Source: Erythrobasidium yunnanense
Taxonomy: Eukaryota; Basidiomycota; Cystobasidiomycetes; Erythrobasidiales; Erythrobasidiaceae
DNA: 45,710 bases
Reading direction: 5' to 3'
NCBI GenBank assembly: GCA_001600175.1
Contig: BCJC01000006.1
Span: forward strand, 217,123 to 262,832
The notes under the pieces: model-generated
The model's input: only the letters and a program-made list of their open reading frames with translations
Database searches by the model: none
Told to the model about the DNA's origin: nothing
Shown: in pieces, positions 42,699-45,710 of the stretch
How positions within the stretch are numbered: the stretch's first letter is position 1
How the letters are laid out: the number at the start of each line of letters is the position of its first letter
Made by a program: the position numbers and the translations under genes

Positions 42699-44590
42699 AT
42701 GAAGTTCTGCCTCGGACATCCGCCTGTCAACCCAATCAATGGAAAAGCGGAGGCGCTCCCCATCAGTCAGCTCTGACCATTTTATGGCATAATCTCAAGT
42801 AGTACTAAACGCGCAATGTGCCAGTCAATCCTTTCGACCGCCATGGCCGCGTCTTCTTCTTCAGCTGGCTGGCTTTCATGCTGTCCTTCCTGTCCTGGGT
42901 CAGTACGATGATTTGTACAGCGTATAGTAAGAGGCTCACTGTGCTTCCATTGCCAGTATGCCTTCCCACCTCTACTATCCCACAGCATCAAAGCAGATCT
43001 ACACCTTACTACTCCGCAAGTCTTGAATAGTAATATCGTAGCCTTAGGTAAGCATACACACAAAAGACCAGACGCTCGTGGCTAATTTCAGTATCCGCAG
43101 TCGCCGGATTCTGCATGCGCTTCATTGTTGGCCCCCTCTGCGATGCCTTTGGTCCACGAAAAGTTATGATCGCAATTCTCGCATGCGCTGCCATCCCAAC
43201 TGGTCTGGCGGGAACAATCTCGTCTGTCAACGGACTTTACGCGATTCGATTCTTTGTTGGTATCGCTGGTGCTGCGTTCGTTCCCTGTCAAGCTTGGTGT
43301 ACCAATTGGTATGATAAGGGTGTGGTGGGAACTGCCAATGCTTTCGCTGCCGGATGGGTAAGTAGCTAGCTCAGTGAAAAGGTCGTTGAGTCGTAGAACT
43401 AACTCCCTACTCAGGGAAATTCCGGAGGTGGTATCACATAGTAAGGCTACACTTTGCCATGTATTAAGATCAACAGCTGATCGAGAGAATTACAGCTTCG
43501 TCATGCCGGCAGTCTTTGATTCGCTCGTCCACTCACGGGGCTTGACCTCCCACGTTGCATGGCGTGTTGTAAGTTCGCGACGAGGATCTGTCAGGGATGC
43601 GCTAATATCCACGTACAGTCCTTCATCGTACCCTGCATATTACTATTGGCAACAGCGGCTGCGATTCTTCTCACCTGCGAAGATACGCCAAACGGAAAAT
43701 GGGCAGACAGGCATTTACAGCATTCTGCCGTGTCTGGAAATCCGAAGGAGACTGTCGATCGTGCCTGCAATTCCTCCATGGACAACGAAAAGAAGGTCGA
43801 AGGTAGCGCGTCTGTGCGGCCAGCCCCGACTCCGGAGGAAGAGATTGAAAGTGACCCAAAGAATACGATACCAATCATCGAAGTTGTAGAGAAGCCAAAC
43901 CTAAAAACAGCCTTGAGAGGGCTCCTGTGCATGCAAACCCTCATGTTGGCTGCTCCTTGTAGGTCGTCTCCAGCGCAGGCAGTTTCAAAGAAGTGGCTAA
44001 TGTACCACACAGACTTCTGCACCTTCGGAGGAGAGTTGTCTATTAACTCCATCCTTTCTGCCTGGTATCTGCAACACAACCCTCGCTGGACCCAGACCAA
44101 AGCTGGACAATGGGCGGCCATGTTCGGACTGCTCAATGTGGTGACCCGGCCATTGGGTGGCTTCGCAAGCGACTGGATCTACAAACTCGTTGGGCCAAAG
44201 CGAGGTGTCCATGCTAAGAAGTTTTGGTACGGCTTCCTCTGTTTCATGCAAGGGGTCTTCTGCCTTTGGGTGGGCTTGATCAACCCGAAGTCGCATGCCA
44301 CTCTCATAGGTGGAGTAGCAGGCATAGCTATTTTCATGGATGCTGCCAACGGTGCCGCCTTCTCCTTAGTCCCGCATGTCAACCCGCACATCAACGGAAT
44401 CATGTCTGGAACCGTCGGTGCATGCGGGAATCTGGGAGGCGTGGTCTTCTCAGTCATCTTTCGATTTGTGCCGTACAACAAGGGCATCTGGATTATCGGC
44501 ATCTTCTCTATGATCATCGGAGCCGCTATCACCTTGATCAAGCCCATTCCCAAAGCACAGCGTGGTGCAGGAGGTTATATGTCGACTTGA
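42699..44590 (+). CDS. NNP-family nitrate/nitrite transporter, copy 2
   Basis: Tandem paralogue of the previous gene. Exons 42699-42765, 42825-42898, 42957-43047, 43101-43357, 43415-43440, 43496-43568, 43619-43958 and 44013-44590 give 501 residues. It shares the start [59 protein letters not shown] and the end [14 protein letters not shown]. In the signature, Leu replaces Phe (GNLGG for GNFGG). The loop between helices 6 and 7 differs most (NPKETVDRACNSSMDNEKK). An intron at 43959-44012 is absent from copy 1 at the same codon (AAPY-FC). The two proteins probably differ in affinity or timing; this is inference. Confidence 0.93.
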
Positions 44591-44755
44591 TACGGCATCC
44601 ATTCTTCGCCAAAATGGGATTGCCATGCGCTGAATATAGAGTGACTGGGATTGGGAAAGGCATTATGGTGTGGAGTATATCATAAAATAGCATGCTTTTC
44701 AGATTTGTGTATGTGAGATCTTGATTAATGAAGTATAGGCTAGTCTACCCTACCC

Positions 44756-45560
44756 TCAGGTCGCAGCGGGAGACAGCACGACATCCGATCGCAGCACCCA
44801 TTTGACACCCTCTGTGACTGATCGGCCCTCATGCAGAAGGCATTCTCTCCCATGCCTGTGTAAGAGAGCCATACCGGCCTCGAGCTCCACTACTACATCT
44901 TCCTGTCCTATCGGGACTCTTCGTTTTCTGCCATTTCCGGGTGCAGTGTCACTGGGATAGAATGCCGTTTCTCCACCCTTGACACTATCGCCACCTGTAA
45001 GATATATGAGGAGTGTCCACTCCGTATGGTCTTTGCCAACACGGACGGTGTCATCGTAGTGTGGAGCGAAACTCTGGCCCGGCTCGTATCGGTAGACCTA
45101 CAGCATACAATTAGAAAGTTCCAGCTGGTACACAATAGAAGCTTACTCTGATATTGGGATTCAGTCCTGATGGAACACTTCCAGGTCTTTCGGAAGATCG
45201 GAAGGTCTCTGCATTATTGGCATCCAGGATAAGATCTTTGAGGCCAGTCTCTTGCCAGAGCTTCTTTGCAAAAGTATCATCTTGTATGCTAAAGCGATGA
45301 TTGGTCCTCTGAGCTTCTCCCTTCTGCGCAGGGGGAGATGCTAATAGAGGAACTGACGAGGTTAGGAAATTTACCCATTCCCCACAAGCTTTGGCTGGAA
45401 TGAAGTTATGAATGAGGAGGATCTGTGATTCTAGTATCTCTTCTAATTCGATAGGGACATATCGGTGGGCATTATTGGGAAGGGGAGGCCATGAGACGAT
45501 AGTAGGAACCTGGGCAGAAGTCGACGGAACAGAAGAAGCTTTTGCTGCTTTCTTGGGCAT
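44756..45560 (-). CDS. 2-oxoglutarate/Fe(II) dioxygenase, prolyl 4-hydroxylase type
   Basis: Exons 45560-45147 and 45097-44756 (49-nt intron) give 251 residues. The C-terminal half carries the double-stranded beta-helix: NIRVYRYEPGQSFAPHYDDT has the H-x-D iron ligands, EWTLLIYLTGG, GGETAFYP, then HEGRSVTEGVKWVLRSDV with the distal His and the Lys that binds 2-oxoglutarate. The N-terminal half (LIHNFIPAKACGEWVNFL) matches the helix of small P4H-like proteins of fungi. No signal peptide is seen, so it probably acts in the cytosol or nucleus rather than on collagen-type substrates. I chose ATG 45560 (MPKKAAKASS); a longer start at 45680 is possible but lacks family support. Confidence 0.88.
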
Positions 45561-45710
45561 GATGGAATGAATATGGGGTGAGATACGGACATCGGCTGCC
45601 AGGTCTCTGTACCCCTTTTTTTGTGTATACGTTTCTATATTGTGTACAACATCCCGTCCTAGAACGACAACGCTGTGCATGATATATACAAAGAAAAAGC
45701 CCTAACAGAA

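Noticed and set aside
1-45710. Integrated viral, LTR, DNA transposon or CRISPR content
   Set aside because: No reverse transcriptase, integrase, transposase or capsid-like frame, no long terminal or inverted repeats and no regular spacer arrays were seen.

Overview
The window reads as a compact, intron-rich fungal nuclear chromosome segment. Genes sit 50-500 bp apart on both strands. Nearly all introns are 49-70 nt with GT..AG ends and a CTGAC, CTAAC or CTTAC branch site shortly before the acceptor. A tRNA-Ser(CGA) with an anticodon-loop intron, F-actin capping protein, ARP2, a Miro GTPase and fungal NNP nitrate transporters fit a basidiomycete with a small genome. A Pucciniomycotina yeast-like or Mixia-like fungus is my guess; the species is not proven. 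I see no integrated virus, LTR element, DNA transposon, LINE or CRISPR array. Exon models were made by hand: I required GT..AG boundaries, continuous reading phase and family similarity recalled from memory.

Layout. 1-6.6 kb: tRNA-Ser, OMP decarboxylase (-) and a 1616-residue START-domain protein with a C-terminal membrane anchor (+). 6.8-10.1 kb: the RNA cytidine acetyltransferase KRE33/NAT10 (-). 10.3-15.9 kb: small or unfamiliar genes, including a tandem pair in which one copy is decaying, and a likely mitochondrial membrane protein. 16.1-17.6 kb: capping protein alpha with a large acidic insert. 18.1-23.2 kb: a serine/alanine-rich surface-type protein, an ACT-domain protein resembling the arginine sensor CASTOR/GATS, and an Ecl1-like zinc protein. 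23.2-28.4 kb: Miro/GEM1, CRIPT and ARP2. 28.8-36.1 kb: a metabolic block of NADP-type alcohol dehydrogenase, esterase, quercetinase-like cupin, GNAT acetyltransferase and MATE efflux carrier. 37.0-38.9 kb: PP2A regulatory subunit B. 40.2-44.6 kb: two tandem nitrate transporters. 44.8-45.6 kb: a prolyl-4-hydroxylase-type dioxygenase.

The most unusual signal is in GEM1. The only canonical splicing I could find that keeps the protein in frame uses an exon one nucleotide long (position 23907), flanked by two complete introns with their own branch sites. Other splicing oddities lie nearby: a 9-nt exon in the CASTOR-like gene, a junction in the alcohol dehydrogenase that canonical splicing cannot join in frame, and 26-36-nt introns. 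The tandem nitrate transporters share a conserved set of GATAAG sites, the kind bound by nitrogen-regulatory GATA factors, and have exchanged introns since duplication. The esterase and cupin are divergent from a 196-bp promoter, and the cupin and GNAT genes converge with 2 bp between stop codons.
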